Shown piece after piece: positions 8,769-16,460 of a DNA stretch of 64,000 nt (within the stretch, counting starts at the first letter, position 1; the number at the start of each line of letters is the position of its first letter). The translations under genes were made by a program, and so were the position numbers. This stretch comes from CAWGLW01 sp963823525 (GTDB taxonomy: Bacteria; Pseudomonadota; Gammaproteobacteria; Steroidobacterales; Steroidobacteraceae), in NCBI GenBank assembly GCA_963823525.1, contig CAWGLW010000006.1:1178001-1242000 (forward strand), given 5' to 3'. The notes under the pieces are model-generated. The model saw only the letters and a list, made by a program, of their open reading frames with translations. It made no database searches and had not been told where the DNA came from.

Positions 8769-9799
8769 CGCGCGACCACTTTAGCGCCGAATTCCGCCAG
8801 GTGCTGCAGCATGGCCCGGGCTGCACCATCGTCGATCGCCCGGACGGCGAGTTCCACGGCCTCCCGTGGCGTTCTCGCCGTCCCGGTCACTTCCAGGGCC
8901 AGGGCCGCATTGAGCACGACTGCATCCCGGTGCGGACCACGGTCTTCGCCCGAAAACACGGCCCTGAGTGCACGCGCATTGTGCGCGGCATCGTCTCCGG
9001 CCAGCTCAGCGACTTCGCATCGGCTGATACCGAGGTCCTTTGGGTCGCGCACGGTACGCTCGATGTGTCCCGGCATTACATCGTAGATCTCAAACGGTCC
9101 GACCGGTGTCGCCTCATCCCACCCGGGCTCGCCGTGCACGACGAACACACGTTTTATCGGCATTCCCGACAATGTTTCCGCCATCAACCTCGCCGCATCG
9201 ACGCTGTACGCACCAATGAGGCCAAAGGGCGGCTCCGCAGGATTCGTCAGCGGGCCGAGCAGGTTGAATACGGTGCGCACGCCCAGCGCGCGGCGCACCG
9301 GCGCCACCTGCTTCATGGCCGGGTGATAGTGCGGTGCAAACAGGAAGGTGAAGCCCGTCTCGGCGAGGCAACGCCCGGCAGTACGTTCATCCAGCGGCAA
9401 CGGCAGGCCAAGGCATTCAAGCAGGTCCGCACTTCCGGAGCGACTCGACACGGAACGGTTGCCGTGCTTGATCACCGGCACGCCGGCCGCGGCGACCAGC
9501 AGTGCGGCCGCCGTGGAAAGGTTGAAGCTGCCGGATGCATCGCCACCGGTCCCGACGATATCCACGGCCGGCGCACCTTCAGGCAAATCCGGCCGGCGCG
9601 CGAGCCCGCGCATCGCTTTCGCGAAGCCCCGCACTTCCGGCGGCGTGATTCCCTTGCTGCGCAGCGCAGCGAGCAGCGCACCGGCCATCGCCGGTTCGAC
9701 GGCCGCATCCGTCAACGCCACGAGCAGTTCGCCCGACTCTGCCTCGCCGAGATCGTCTCCGCAGAGCAGACACTCCAGCGTCGCACGCAGATCAATCAT
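8765..9799 (-). CDS. trpD: Anthranilate phosphoribosyltransferase
   Basis: A 344-residue class III phosphoribosyltransferase that joins anthranilate to PRPP. The PRPP-binding motif GTGGDASGSFN, the KHGNRSVSSRSGSAD block and the anthranilate-site region near HPAMK are all present. I place the start at the ATG at 9799 (MIDLRATLE) because it forms an ATGA overlap with the trpG stop, like the other operon junctions; an in-frame ATG seven codons earlier would extend the overlap to 25 bases. It is separate from TrpG, unlike the TrpG-TrpD fusion of enterics. Confidence 0.94.
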   Translation of the reverse strand: MIDLRATLECLLCGDDLGEAESGELLVALTDAAVEPAMAGALLAALRSKGITPPEVRGFAKAMRGLARRPDLPEGAPAVDIVGTGGDASGSFNLSTAAALLVAAAGVPVIKHGNRSVSSRSGSADLLECLGLPLPLDERTAGRCLAETGFTFLFAPHYHPAMKQVAPVRRALGVRTVFNLLGPLTNPAEPPFGLIGAYSVDAARLMAETLSGMPIKRVFVVHGEPGWDEATPVGPFEIYDVMPGHIERTVRDPKDLGISRCEVAELAGDDAAHNARALRAVFSGEDRGPHRDAVVLNAALALEVTGTARTPREAVELAVRAIDDGAARAMLQHLAEFGAKVVAR

Positions 9800-10407
9800 C
9801 CCGACACGCCCGCCCCGCATCGCTCGCCGGAACTCAGCTCGAGAAAATTGCCGAGCAGGATCGGTCCTTCGGGCGTGAGTATGCTCTCCGGATGAAACTG
9901 CACGCCGTCGACGTTCAGGTGCCGGTGCCTGACGGCCATGATCTCGTCGCGGTCCGTGCGAGCAGCCACCTCGAAGACCTCCGGCAGGTCGTCGACCATC
10001 GCAATCAACGAGTGGTAACGCCCGGCCTCGAACGGTTCCGGCATCCCGGCAAACAGTCCCCGGCCGTCATGATGCACGCGAGAGACCTTGCCGTGCATCA
10101 GGCGCTCCGCCCTTACGATCTTCCCGCCGAATGCTTCGACCAGTGACTGGTGCCCGAGACATACGCCGAGTACGGGAATCCGTCCGGCAAAGGCCCTGAT
10201 CAGTTCGATTGAAACACCCGCCTCGGCGGGCCGACCCGGCCCGGGTGAGATGCACAGATGGGTTGGCTCGAGCTGCTGAGCATCGGCGATCGTCAGCGCA
10301 TCGTTGCGATGCACCAGCACCTCGGCGCCGAGCACCAGGAAGGCCTGGACAAGGTTGTAGGTAAAGCTGTCGTAGTTATCGAGCAGCAACAGCCGGGGCG
10401 CGGGCAT
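9796..10407 (-). CDS. trpG: Anthranilate synthase component II (glutamine amidotransferase)
   Basis: A 203-residue class I glutamine amidotransferase that supplies ammonia to TrpE. N-terminal LLLDNYDSFTYNL, the nucleophile C83 in GVCLGHQ, and the H172/E174 pair in VQFHPES complete the catalytic triad. The protein could also serve para-aminobenzoate synthesis (PabA), as it does in bacteria with a single TrpG/PabA; no pabB is in this window. Its ATG overlaps the trpE stop (TGATG). Confidence 0.94.
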   Translation of the reverse strand: MPAPRLLLLDNYDSFTYNLVQAFLVLGAEVLVHRNDALTIADAQQLEPTHLCISPGPGRPAEAGVSIELIRAFAGRIPVLGVCLGHQSLVEAFGGKIVRAERLMHGKVSRVHHDGRGLFAGMPEPFEAGRYHSLIAMVDDLPEVFEVAARTDRDEIMAVRHRHLNVDGVQFHPESILTPEGPILLGNFLELSSGERCGAGVSG

Positions 10408-11795
10408 CAGAGGCCCTCCCGCGCAAGCTCCAGCGCACCGCGAAGAACCGAGCTCTTCGCCAGCACCTCCTGGTATTCGCTGGCGGGGAGACTGTCCGCG
10501 ACGATCCCGGCACCGGCCTGAAAACGATACGTATCGCCGTTGAATACGATGGTACGAATCGTGATCGCCTGGTCCATGTCGCCGCCGTGCCCGAAGTAGC
10601 CCACCGTGCCACCGTAAAAGCCACGCCTGACCGGCTCGAGTTCGTCGATGATCTCCATGGCCCTGACCTTGGGCGCACCGACGAGCGTGCCGGCAGGGAA
10701 AGCCGCGGCGAAAAGATCAAAAGCGTCTTTGCCAGGCGCAAGGACACCGTTCACGCCACTGACGATGTGCATCACGTGACTGTACCGCTCAATGGACCGG
10801 TAGGGCTCGACCGACACCGAGCCGGCCGATGCGACGCGGCCGAGGTCGTTGCGAGCCAGGTCGACCAGCATCACGTGCTCGGCGTTCTCCTTGGGATCGG
10901 CCAGCAGTTCCCCGGCCAGGGCCCGATCGCTTCCCGGGTCGGCCCCTCTTGGCCGGGTGCCGGCAATGGGCCGCATCTGGGCGTGCCGGCCATTGAGCTT
11001 CACGAGCGCTTCGGGAGAAGAACCCACCACGACGCGGTCACCGAGTTCGCAGAAGTACATGTAGGGCGATGGATTGAGCAGCCGCAAGGCCCGATACACC
11101 TCGAACGGGTCGAGGTCGCAGCGGCCCGAAAAGCAAACGGAAAGCACCAGCTGGTAGACGTCCCCGGCGGCGATGAATTCCTTGGTCCTCTCGACGCCCG
11201 CAACGAACTCCGCCTCGCTGAGGCTGCCGGTCGGCGTACTGTAAGTCGCCTGCCAGGCGGGGCCGGGCAATCCGCCCCGCAGGGCCCGAATCACCTCCCG
11301 CCTGAGGGCCAGGCGGTCCCGCTCGCTGCCCGCGTGCAGCAAAGCCGCGCGCCGCGTCAGGTGATCAAATACCAGCAGCGAGCGCGGTGCAAGGTAATGC
11401 GCATCGGGGCAATCGTCTGCCGTGCGGGCCTGCGATGGCAGGCGCTCGAAGTAACGTACGAGATCGTAGCCTGCGGCGCCGACCAGACCGCCGAGCAGCG
11501 GGAATGTCTGTCCGTCGAGTTCGGGTCGCGGCGCCTCTGCCAGCGCGCGTCGCAACGCCGCAAGCAGTGCGGCCTGGTCTCCGGGTCTCGGCAACCATGC
11601 CTCACCGATCTGCATTCCATCGTGATCAAGACGAAATTCGAGGCAGTCGCCGAAGCCGATGAAGGAATAGCGCGCCAGGCGCTCGCCGCCCTCGACGCTT
11701 TCGAGCAGGAAACGCGGCTTGAAAGGTCTGAGCTTAAGATAAGCCGATACCGGCGTATCGAGGTCGGCTGCGATATCAAAAATACTGGCTGTCAC
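10407..11795 (-). CDS. trpE: Anthranilate synthase component I
   Basis: A 462-residue chorismate-using enzyme, the first committed step of tryptophan synthesis. The N-terminal FLLESVEGGERLARYSFIG stretch (LLES at 30-33) matches the tryptophan feedback-binding segment of TrpE, so allosteric inhibition is likely retained. The C-terminal half has GTRPRG, RNDLGRVA and GAPKVRAMEIID, the chorismate-binding blocks. It is slightly shorter than the common 490-520 residues because the N-terminus is trimmed. The start is GTG, with AGAGGA eight bases upstream. The gene lies about 40 bases downstream of the attenuator terminator (11835-11869). Confidence 0.95.
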   Translation of the reverse strand: MTASIFDIAADLDTPVSAYLKLRPFKPRFLLESVEGGERLARYSFIGFGDCLEFRLDHDGMQIGEAWLPRPGDQAALLAALRRALAEAPRPELDGQTFPLLGGLVGAAGYDLVRYFERLPSQARTADDCPDAHYLAPRSLLVFDHLTRRAALLHAGSERDRLALRREVIRALRGGLPGPAWQATYSTPTGSLSEAEFVAGVERTKEFIAAGDVYQLVLSVCFSGRCDLDPFEVYRALRLLNPSPYMYFCELGDRVVVGSSPEALVKLNGRHAQMRPIAGTRPRGADPGSDRALAGELLADPKENAEHVMLVDLARNDLGRVASAGSVSVEPYRSIERYSHVMHIVSGVNGVLAPGKDAFDLFAAAFPAGTLVGAPKVRAMEIIDELEPVRRGFYGGTVGYFGHGGDMDQAITIRTIVFNGDTYRFQAGAGIVADSLPASEYQEVLAKSSVLRGALELAREGL

Positions 11796-11834
11796 TCACG
11801 GTTCCTCTGTCGCGAGGACCCGGGGACGGACGAC

Positions 11835-11869
11835 AAAAAACCCACCCCCGGTAACTCGCGGAGATGGGT
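11835..11869 (-). terminator. trp attenuator terminator hairpin
   Basis: On the minus strand ACCCATCTCC (11869-11860) pairs with GGGGGTGGGT (11849-11840) as a 10-pair stem with two G-T wobbles and a 10-base loop, followed by six T (11840-11835). This is an intrinsic terminator placed between the Trp-rich leader peptide and trpE. The left arm can instead pair with an upstream segment, GGAGTGGGCTGG (about 11912-11901), through CCAGGACCC..CTCC, giving a plausible antiterminator. The arrangement matches ribosome-mediated attenuation. Confidence 0.85.
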
Positions 11870-11912
11870 CCTGGATTCCTGCGATACTAAAATTTACGCG
11901 TCCAGCCCACTC

Positions 11913-11969
11913 CTAGGCGTGGCGCCACCACCACATGAGGGTCGAAGCGAATTCAGAACGCGTGTTCAT
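11913..11969 (-). CDS. trpL: trp operon leader peptide
   Basis: An 18-residue open frame, MNTRSEFASTLMWWWRHA, with three consecutive Trp codons (11933-11925) followed by Arg, His, Ala and TAG. It sits between a good sigma-70 promoter and a terminator hairpin ahead of trpE, the layout of a trp leader peptide. When charged tRNA-Trp is scarce, a ribosome stalled on the Trp codons would favour the antiterminator. The first ATG (11969) lies only about 4-5 bases after the predicted transcription start and has no clear Shine-Dalgarno site, so translation may be nearly leaderless; the internal ATG at 11936 (MWWWRHA) is the alternative start. Confidence 0.78.
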   Translation of the reverse strand: MNTRSEFASTLMWWWRHA

Positions 11970-11979
11970 GTTGCAGGGA

Positions 11980-12008
11980 AGTATCCATGCGGCACCGGAC
12001 AGCGTCAA
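11980..12008 (-). promoter_or_regulatory. Sigma-70 promoter of the trp operon
   Basis: Minus-strand -35 TTGACG (12008-12003) and -10 GATACT (11985-11980), separated by exactly 17 bases. The -35 matches consensus at five of six and the -10 at four of six. Predicted transcription start is near 11973, just upstream of the leader peptide. It lies just downstream of the terminator of the PEP-CTERM gene, so the trp operon is insulated from it. No obvious TrpR operator was recognised. Confidence 0.65.
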
Positions 12009-12014
12009 CCGCCT

Positions 12015-12050
12015 GGGAAAAGGAAGGCGGCCCCGAACGGCCCGCCCTCC
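12015..12050 (-). terminator. Intrinsic terminator of the PEP-CTERM gene
   Basis: On the minus strand GGAGGGCGG (12050-12042) pairs with CCGCCTTCC (12030-12022), one wobble, followed by a T-rich run (TTTTCCC, 12021-12015). It lies 23 bases after the PEP-CTERM stop codon and before the trp promoter. Confidence 0.65.
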
Positions 12051-12072
12051 AGAATCACCTCAGACTCTTGGG

Positions 12073-12747
12073 TCAGGACTTTCGGCGCGCGATCCGCAAC
12101 CCGGCGAGCCCCGCCAGCAAAAGCGCAAGCGAACCGGGCTCCGGGACGGACGACGGTGGTTCAGGTTCATCGGCCAGGCCGACTATACCGACGGTCAGCC
12201 CGTGCCAGTTCTCACTGGTGTGGGTGAAAGATATCGATGTGAAAACCCCCGGCGCGCGAATCACGCCATGTACCTCGCCCTGGCCGAAGAAACCATCTCC
12301 GTCGTCGTTCATCACGGGTGTGCCGTTTCCCCAGTAGCCCGCCCCGTAGCTAAGGAACTCGATGGCCGTATCGAAGACAACGGTGTTGCTGTTCCAGCTC
12401 ACCAAGGCGAACAGGGGATCCGTAACCGGCTCGGAGAATTCGATCGTGATCGTTCCGCCGAGATTCAGCCCGACCATTTCCGCCGCCGGCGGTGCATTGT
12501 CGACTGTGGAACTCAGGTAGGGTGTATCCGGATTGAAATAATTGGTTGAGGCGCCGTCGCTCTGCAGGAAGCTGTAGACGCCGCTCAAGGTCACACCGAC
12601 GGTGCCCGTATCTGTCGATATCTCACCGAATGCCCGGTCGGTCGCAGATTCCATCCAGTCGGTCCAGCCAACCGTAGCTGCACCGGCCGAGGACATGGCC
12701 ACGGCCGTGATCGATGACAACAGAAGAGCTCGAAATAGAACGCGCAT
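12073..12747 (-). CDS. PEP-CTERM sorted exported protein
   Basis: A 224-residue exported protein. It has an N-terminal signal peptide (MRVLFRALLLSSITAVAMSS, likely cleaved after AGA near residue 23) and a C-terminal PEP-CTERM tail: VPEPGS, a hydrophobic helix LALLLAGLAGL, and the basic end RIARRKS. That tail is recognised by exosortase (EpsH/XrtA), which is not encoded in this window. The middle is beta-rich and acidic with no recognised enzyme motif, as expected for a surface or matrix protein. I chose the ATG at 12747 because AGGGGGA lies ten bases upstream and the signal peptide begins there. It has its own terminator and a sigma-54 promoter candidate at 12839-12854. Confidence 0.85.
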   Translation of the reverse strand: MRVLFRALLLSSITAVAMSSAGAATVGWTDWMESATDRAFGEISTDTGTVGVTLSGVYSFLQSDGASTNYFNPDTPYLSSTVDNAPPAAEMVGLNLGGTITIEFSEPVTDPLFALVSWNSNTVVFDTAIEFLSYGAGYWGNGTPVMNDDGDGFFGQGEVHGVIRAPGVFTSISFTHTSENWHGLTVGIVGLADEPEPPSSVPEPGSLALLLAGLAGLRIARRKS

Positions 12748-12838
12748 GCTCGAATCCCCCTGGCGGCTCCTCAGGATTACTTGATTCGTAGAATTCGCTG
12801 ACGGAGCCGGCCTTTTATTGATCGTGCAGGTTGCATCG

Positions 12839-12854
12839 AGCATATTTCGTGCCA
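12839..12854 (-). promoter_or_regulatory. Sigma-54 promoter candidate for the PEP-CTERM gene
   Basis: Minus-strand TGGCACGAAATATGCT, preceded by C. The -24 element (CTGGCACG) matches the RpoN consensus fully, the -12 element is ATGC instead of TTGC, and GG and GC are exactly 10 bases apart. The predicted start near 12828 leaves an 80-base leader before the ATG at 12747. RpoN together with the PrsK/PrsR pair is known to control PEP-CTERM genes in other bacteria. Confidence 0.6.
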
Positions 12855-13019
12855 GTCTCGCTGAGACGAAGTCGAATCCTTCCCTGACGCAATAGCTTGC
12901 AGGCGCTAGTTCAAGCCAGTCTAGCGATTCGCGAGGGTTTGGGCGGCGATTATGTAAAGAAATCCGACGTCGTTAAGTCGCCAGGCTCGGCTTGATAACG
13001 CCAGGAGTGGCCGCAGAAG

Positions 13020-13226
13020 CGAGACATTGTCCTTCAGGTACCTGGCACCACGGAGACGAAACACCTGATCGGAGCCTCGGAACTGTCCCGGATGAAGAAG
13101 ACGGCCGTGCTGATCAAGACAGCTCGCGGCGGGGTCGTCGATGACGCAGCACTGGCTGCCGCGCTGGCCATCCGCAACCTGCTGGCCGTGCTCAGTGCGC
13201 AGACGCCGCCCAATCCGGTAGGCTGA
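13020..13226 (+). pseudogene. D-2-hydroxyacid dehydrogenase remnant
   Basis: One frame (13020-13226) encodes pieces of a D-2-hydroxyacid dehydrogenase (glyoxylate/hydroxypyruvate reductase family): RDIVLQVPGTTETKHLIGA, then ELSRMKKTAVLIKTARGG, then VVDDAALAAALA. This jumps straight to the family's C-terminal end, IRNLLAVLSAQTPPNPV, and a stop. The roughly 60 residues normally between these blocks, including the catalytic Glu and His regions, are deleted. Upstream from about 12977 a +1 frame (VARLGLITPGVAAEA) may be more of the same gene after a frameshift. There is no start codon or N-terminal half, so this is a decayed gene. Confidence 0.75.
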
Positions 13227-13286
13227 GATTCTGGCAGCGAAACGGGCACCCACCCAATGCAGATGCAAACGAGAGACCCGGACCCT

Positions 13287-15116
13287 ATGCGGACTTCCTG
13301 GGATCTGCTCATCCATGGAGCGATGGTATTTGACGGCAGCGGCACGACGCCCCGGCGTGAGGACGTGGCGATCCGCGACGGGCGCGTGGCTGCGCGCGGA
13401 CCCGGCCTCGATCAGTCGCGGGCGGACGAGGTCATCGATGCATCGGGCTTATGGCTCACGCCGGGCCTGCTCGATATTCACACGCACGTCGATCTCGAAG
13501 TCGAACTGGCGCCCGGACTACCCGAGTGTGTCCGTCATGGCACGACCACCGTCGTGGTTGGCAACTGCAGCCTCGGCACGGCCTTTGGCGCTCAGCGTCG
13601 CGACGGCGAGGATCCGATCCTCGACTGCTTTGCCCGGGTCGAGAACATACCGAAGTCCGTGCTGCGCAAAGTCGTTGACCGTATCGACTGGAACTCGACC
13701 GAAGACTACCTCACGCACCTCGACCGTCTCCCGCTGGGACCGAATATCGTGCCACTGATTCCGCACTCGATGTTGCGTATAGAGATAATGGGTACCGAGG
13801 CGGCAGTCAGTCGGGAACCGACGAGTGACGAACGGCGGCGCATGGACGAACTGCTCGAGGCGGCGATGCAGCAGGGGTACGCTGGCTTCTCCACGGACGC
13901 GATTCCGTTTCACTACCTCGCCAACGATCCACACAGGGACAAGCGGATTCCAGGCCAGCACGCAACGCGTGCCGAACTGAAGTCGTTGCTCGGTATCGTC
14001 CGGGAATACGACCGGGTATGGCAGTGCACGCCGGATGTGGCAGACCGCTTCGGCACTTTCCTGCGTTTCTTTTTTACCAGCGGCCGACTGCACGGCAAGC
14101 CGCTGAAGACCTCGGCGCTGACCGCCATCGACCTGGCCCACGAGCGCAGCGCGTGGCGACTGTTCCCTTTCATCGCCGGTCTCCTGAATTCCAGGCTGGT
14201 GCAGGGGCGATTCCATTTCCAGGTGCTGGCCACACCATTTCGCATGTATGCGGAAGGCGCGATCTGTCCCATTTTCGAGGAATTCGAATCCTCGCGGCAG
14301 CTGATGGCCTGCGACATCGAGGATGCCGAGACACGTCGGGGGATCATGGCGAGCGATGCCTTCGGCGACCTGTTCGTTCGTGAATGGCACGACCCGCGGG
14401 CCGTCTCGACTTTTAATCGGGCGCTCGATGCGCTCACCGTAGAGAAGTGCCCGGTCTCGCCGTGGTGTGGCGAAACCTTTGCCTCGATTTATGATCGGCT
14501 CCTGCAGTTCCAGTCCGGACACACCGAGGCAGCGCGCTCGAGCGACGAAGCCGAAGCGCTGGCATCCTTTCCCCGGCCGATCGCACGCGAAGGCGAGTTC
14601 CTGTTGCATCTGGTCCGCCGCTATGACCGCGCGCTGCGCTGGTGGTTTACGGTTGGCAATGACCGTCCGGCCATTCTTCGCAAGTTGCTGTTTCATCCGC
14701 ACATGCTGCCCGGCTTCAATGACAGCGGCGCCCATCTCATCAACCTGGCTTTCTTCGACGGTAACCTGCTGACATTGCAGATCGCGGCCCGCGAATCGCT
14801 TGAGCAGGTGGCCCATGCGGTGCGGCGACTGACCGGGGAACCCGCCCTGTTTTTCGGCATCGATGCCGGCCGCATCGATACAGGCTGCCAGGCCGACATC
14901 GTGCTGATTGATCCACAGGCACTGCAGAGCTACGACACGGACGCCAACCGGCAGATGGTCTATCGCGAGATTTTCGCTCACGATCAGCTGGTCAATCGAT
15001 CGGATGGCGTCGTACCCGCAGTGTTTATCGCCGGCCGCCGGGTGTGGGACGGCCATCATTTCGCGCCCGAGCTGGGGGCACAGAAGCTCGGGCGCGCGTT
15101 GACAGCGACCGTCTGA
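13287..15116 (+). CDS. Amidohydrolase family protein (D-aminoacylase-like, divergent)
   Basis: A 609-residue metal-dependent amidohydrolase. The beginning has the standard urease-type fold pattern: LLIHGAMVFDGSG, a beta-sandwich, then GLWLTPGLLDIHTHVD with the HxH metal ligands, HGTTTVVVGNCSLG with the conserved Cys of D-aminoacylases, and a late FNDSGAH with Asp. The Tyr-x-x-His-x-Arg and Ser-His-His-Lys motifs that supply the other metal histidines in D-aminoacylase are not recognisable: the first region reads VWQCTPD. The substrate is therefore uncertain, and catalysis may differ. The start at 13287 fits the family N-terminus and has GAGAGA ten bases upstream; an ATG at 13257 is possible. 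It converges on the TolC gene with 9 bases between. Confidence 0.75.
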   Translation: MRTSWDLLIHGAMVFDGSGTTPRREDVAIRDGRVAARGPGLDQSRADEVIDASGLWLTPGLLDIHTHVDLEVELAPGLPECVRHGTTTVVVGNCSLGTAFGAQRRDGEDPILDCFARVENIPKSVLRKVVDRIDWNSTEDYLTHLDRLPLGPNIVPLIPHSMLRIEIMGTEAAVSREPTSDERRRMDELLEAAMQQGYAGFSTDAIPFHYLANDPHRDKRIPGQHATRAELKSLLGIVREYDRVWQCTPDVADRFGTFLRFFFTSGRLHGKPLKTSALTAIDLAHERSAWRLFPFIAGLLNSRLVQGRFHFQVLATPFRMYAEGAICPIFEEFESSRQLMACDIEDAETRRGIMASDAFGDLFVREWHDPRAVSTFNRALDALTVEKCPVSPWCGETFASIYDRLLQFQSGHTEAARSSDEAEALASFPRPIAREGEFLLHLVRRYDRALRWWFTVGNDRPAILRKLLFHPHMLPGFNDSGAHLINLAFFDGNLLTLQIAARESLEQVAHAVRRLTGEPALFFGIDAGRIDTGCQADIVLIDPQALQSYDTDANRQMVYREIFAHDQLVNRSDGVVPAVFIAGRRVWDGHHFAPELGAQKLGRALTATV

Positions 15117-15125
15117 CTTTACTGC

Positions 15126-16424
15126 TTACAGGGCACCGACCGCGCGGGCCAGCCGCAACTTCGAAAGCGCTGCATCGAGAACCGCATTGTCACGATTGGT
15201 CAGTGCCTGCACGCGCAAGGTCTCGGCCTGCAGCAACTGCGTCTGAGTCCCGAGCCCGACGCTGTAACGTTCCCGCGCCATGCGCAGGTTTTCTTCGGCC
15301 AGCTGGGCTGCGTCCGCAGTGACATCCACGCGCTGACGCGTTTCCTCGACCTCAAGCCACGCCTGGCGAACCTGCAGCTCGATCACCGACTCCGTATCGG
15401 CCTGCCGGTCATCAATCGCAAGCCTTGAGCGCTCCAGCGCCGCGGCCCGCTTGCGCACCTGGCCACCGCTGAACAGCGCCCACTGCACACCGATGCCTGC
15501 CGAAAGGAACTGCTCATCGTCGAGCGCCTGATTCTCAATGTAATTGTAGGCGCCGCCGACGCTGACCTGCGGCAGCGCGCGGGCGCGTTCGCTCTTCGCC
15601 ATCTGCTGGTAGGCCTGGGCCTGTTCGTCCAGAACGGTCAGCTCGCTGCGCCGCGCCAGCGCATCCTGCACCAGCACATCGAGCTCGTTCGGCAGCGCCA
15701 CGGGGGCGGGCAATGCCTCGCTGAGCGTCGCAGGCCGATCGAGCGGCTCGCCCAACCACCGATTGTACGAAGCCTGCGCAATCTCGGCCGCGTTTTGCGC
15801 CCGCAGCAGCCCCTGTTCGGCATCCGCCAGCGCTACCTTTACGGTCAGCAATTCGTTTCGCGGCACCAGTTCCCGATCGTACATGTTCGCGACATCGCCG
15901 CTCAGAGCGGTCAGGCTTTCGACACTGCTGCTGGCCACGGCCTGCGCCCGGCGGGCCCGGAGTACATCGACGTACGATTCGGCGACCGCCAGCCTGACGT
16001 CCTGAAGGGCGCTGTCCGCCTGCGCATCTGCGCCGCGGCGGCGGGCATCGGCCGCTGCGATCCCCGAAGTGATGCGACCGCCCGTATAGACGGGAATACT
16101 CAGCGTGGCCGCGCCCATCCCGAACCGGTCATCGGCGAAGATCGGCGGCGGCGAAATCGGCAACCCGGTCCAGGAGAAATCGAACGCGGGCGATTCATCC
16201 AGCCATGTGTAACGACCGCCGACCGCCAGCGTCGGCCAGCGCTGTGCGCGCGCTGCGTCAGCCTCCAGGGCGGCGGCTTCCGCCTCGCTGCGCACTGCCG
16301 CAAGCGAGCGGTCGTTCTGCAGCGCCAGCGACCACGCCTCCTCGAGTGTTTCCGCAAAGACGGCGGGCGCCGCCAGGCACAGACCAGTCAGTACTGCGAG
16401 CCTCCGGTGGTGTTGTGCCTTCAT
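15126..16424 (-). CDS. TolC-family outer membrane efflux protein
   Basis: A 432-residue outer membrane channel of the TolC/OEP family. A signal peptide (residues 1-24, ending AVFA) is followed by two repeats of long alpha-helical hairpins rich in Ala, Glu and Arg, such as LEEAWSLALQNDRSLAAVRSE at the start of the mature protein. It would connect the RND pump and adaptor encoded upstream in the same operon to the outside. It is the last gene of the rhodanese-to-tolC operon, 36 bases after the SQR gene. Confidence 0.88.
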   Translation of the reverse strand: MKAQHHRRLAVLTGLCLAAPAVFAETLEEAWSLALQNDRSLAAVRSEAEAAALEADAARAQRWPTLAVGGRYTWLDESPAFDFSWTGLPISPPPIFADDRFGMGAATLSIPVYTGGRITSGIAAADARRRGADAQADSALQDVRLAVAESYVDVLRARRAQAVASSSVESLTALSGDVANMYDRELVPRNELLTVKVALADAEQGLLRAQNAAEIAQASYNRWLGEPLDRPATLSEALPAPVALPNELDVLVQDALARRSELTVLDEQAQAYQQMAKSERARALPQVSVGGAYNYIENQALDDEQFLSAGIGVQWALFSGGQVRKRAAALERSRLAIDDRQADTESVIELQVRQAWLEVEETRQRVDVTADAAQLAEENLRMARERYSVGLGTQTQLLQAETLRVQALTNRDNAVLDAALSKLRLARAVGAL

Positions 16425-16460
16425 GCTGCTACTCCGGTTTGACGGTCCACCACCGGCTGC

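Noticed and set aside
10587..12227. Long open frame on the plus strand opposite trpE
   Set aside because: It lies antisense to trpE, has no family resemblance or ribosome site, and crosses the trp promoter region. High GC makes long spurious frames.
13518..15059. 513-codon open frame opposite the amidohydrolase
   Set aside because: Antisense shadow; the plus-strand gene has clear amidohydrolase motifs.
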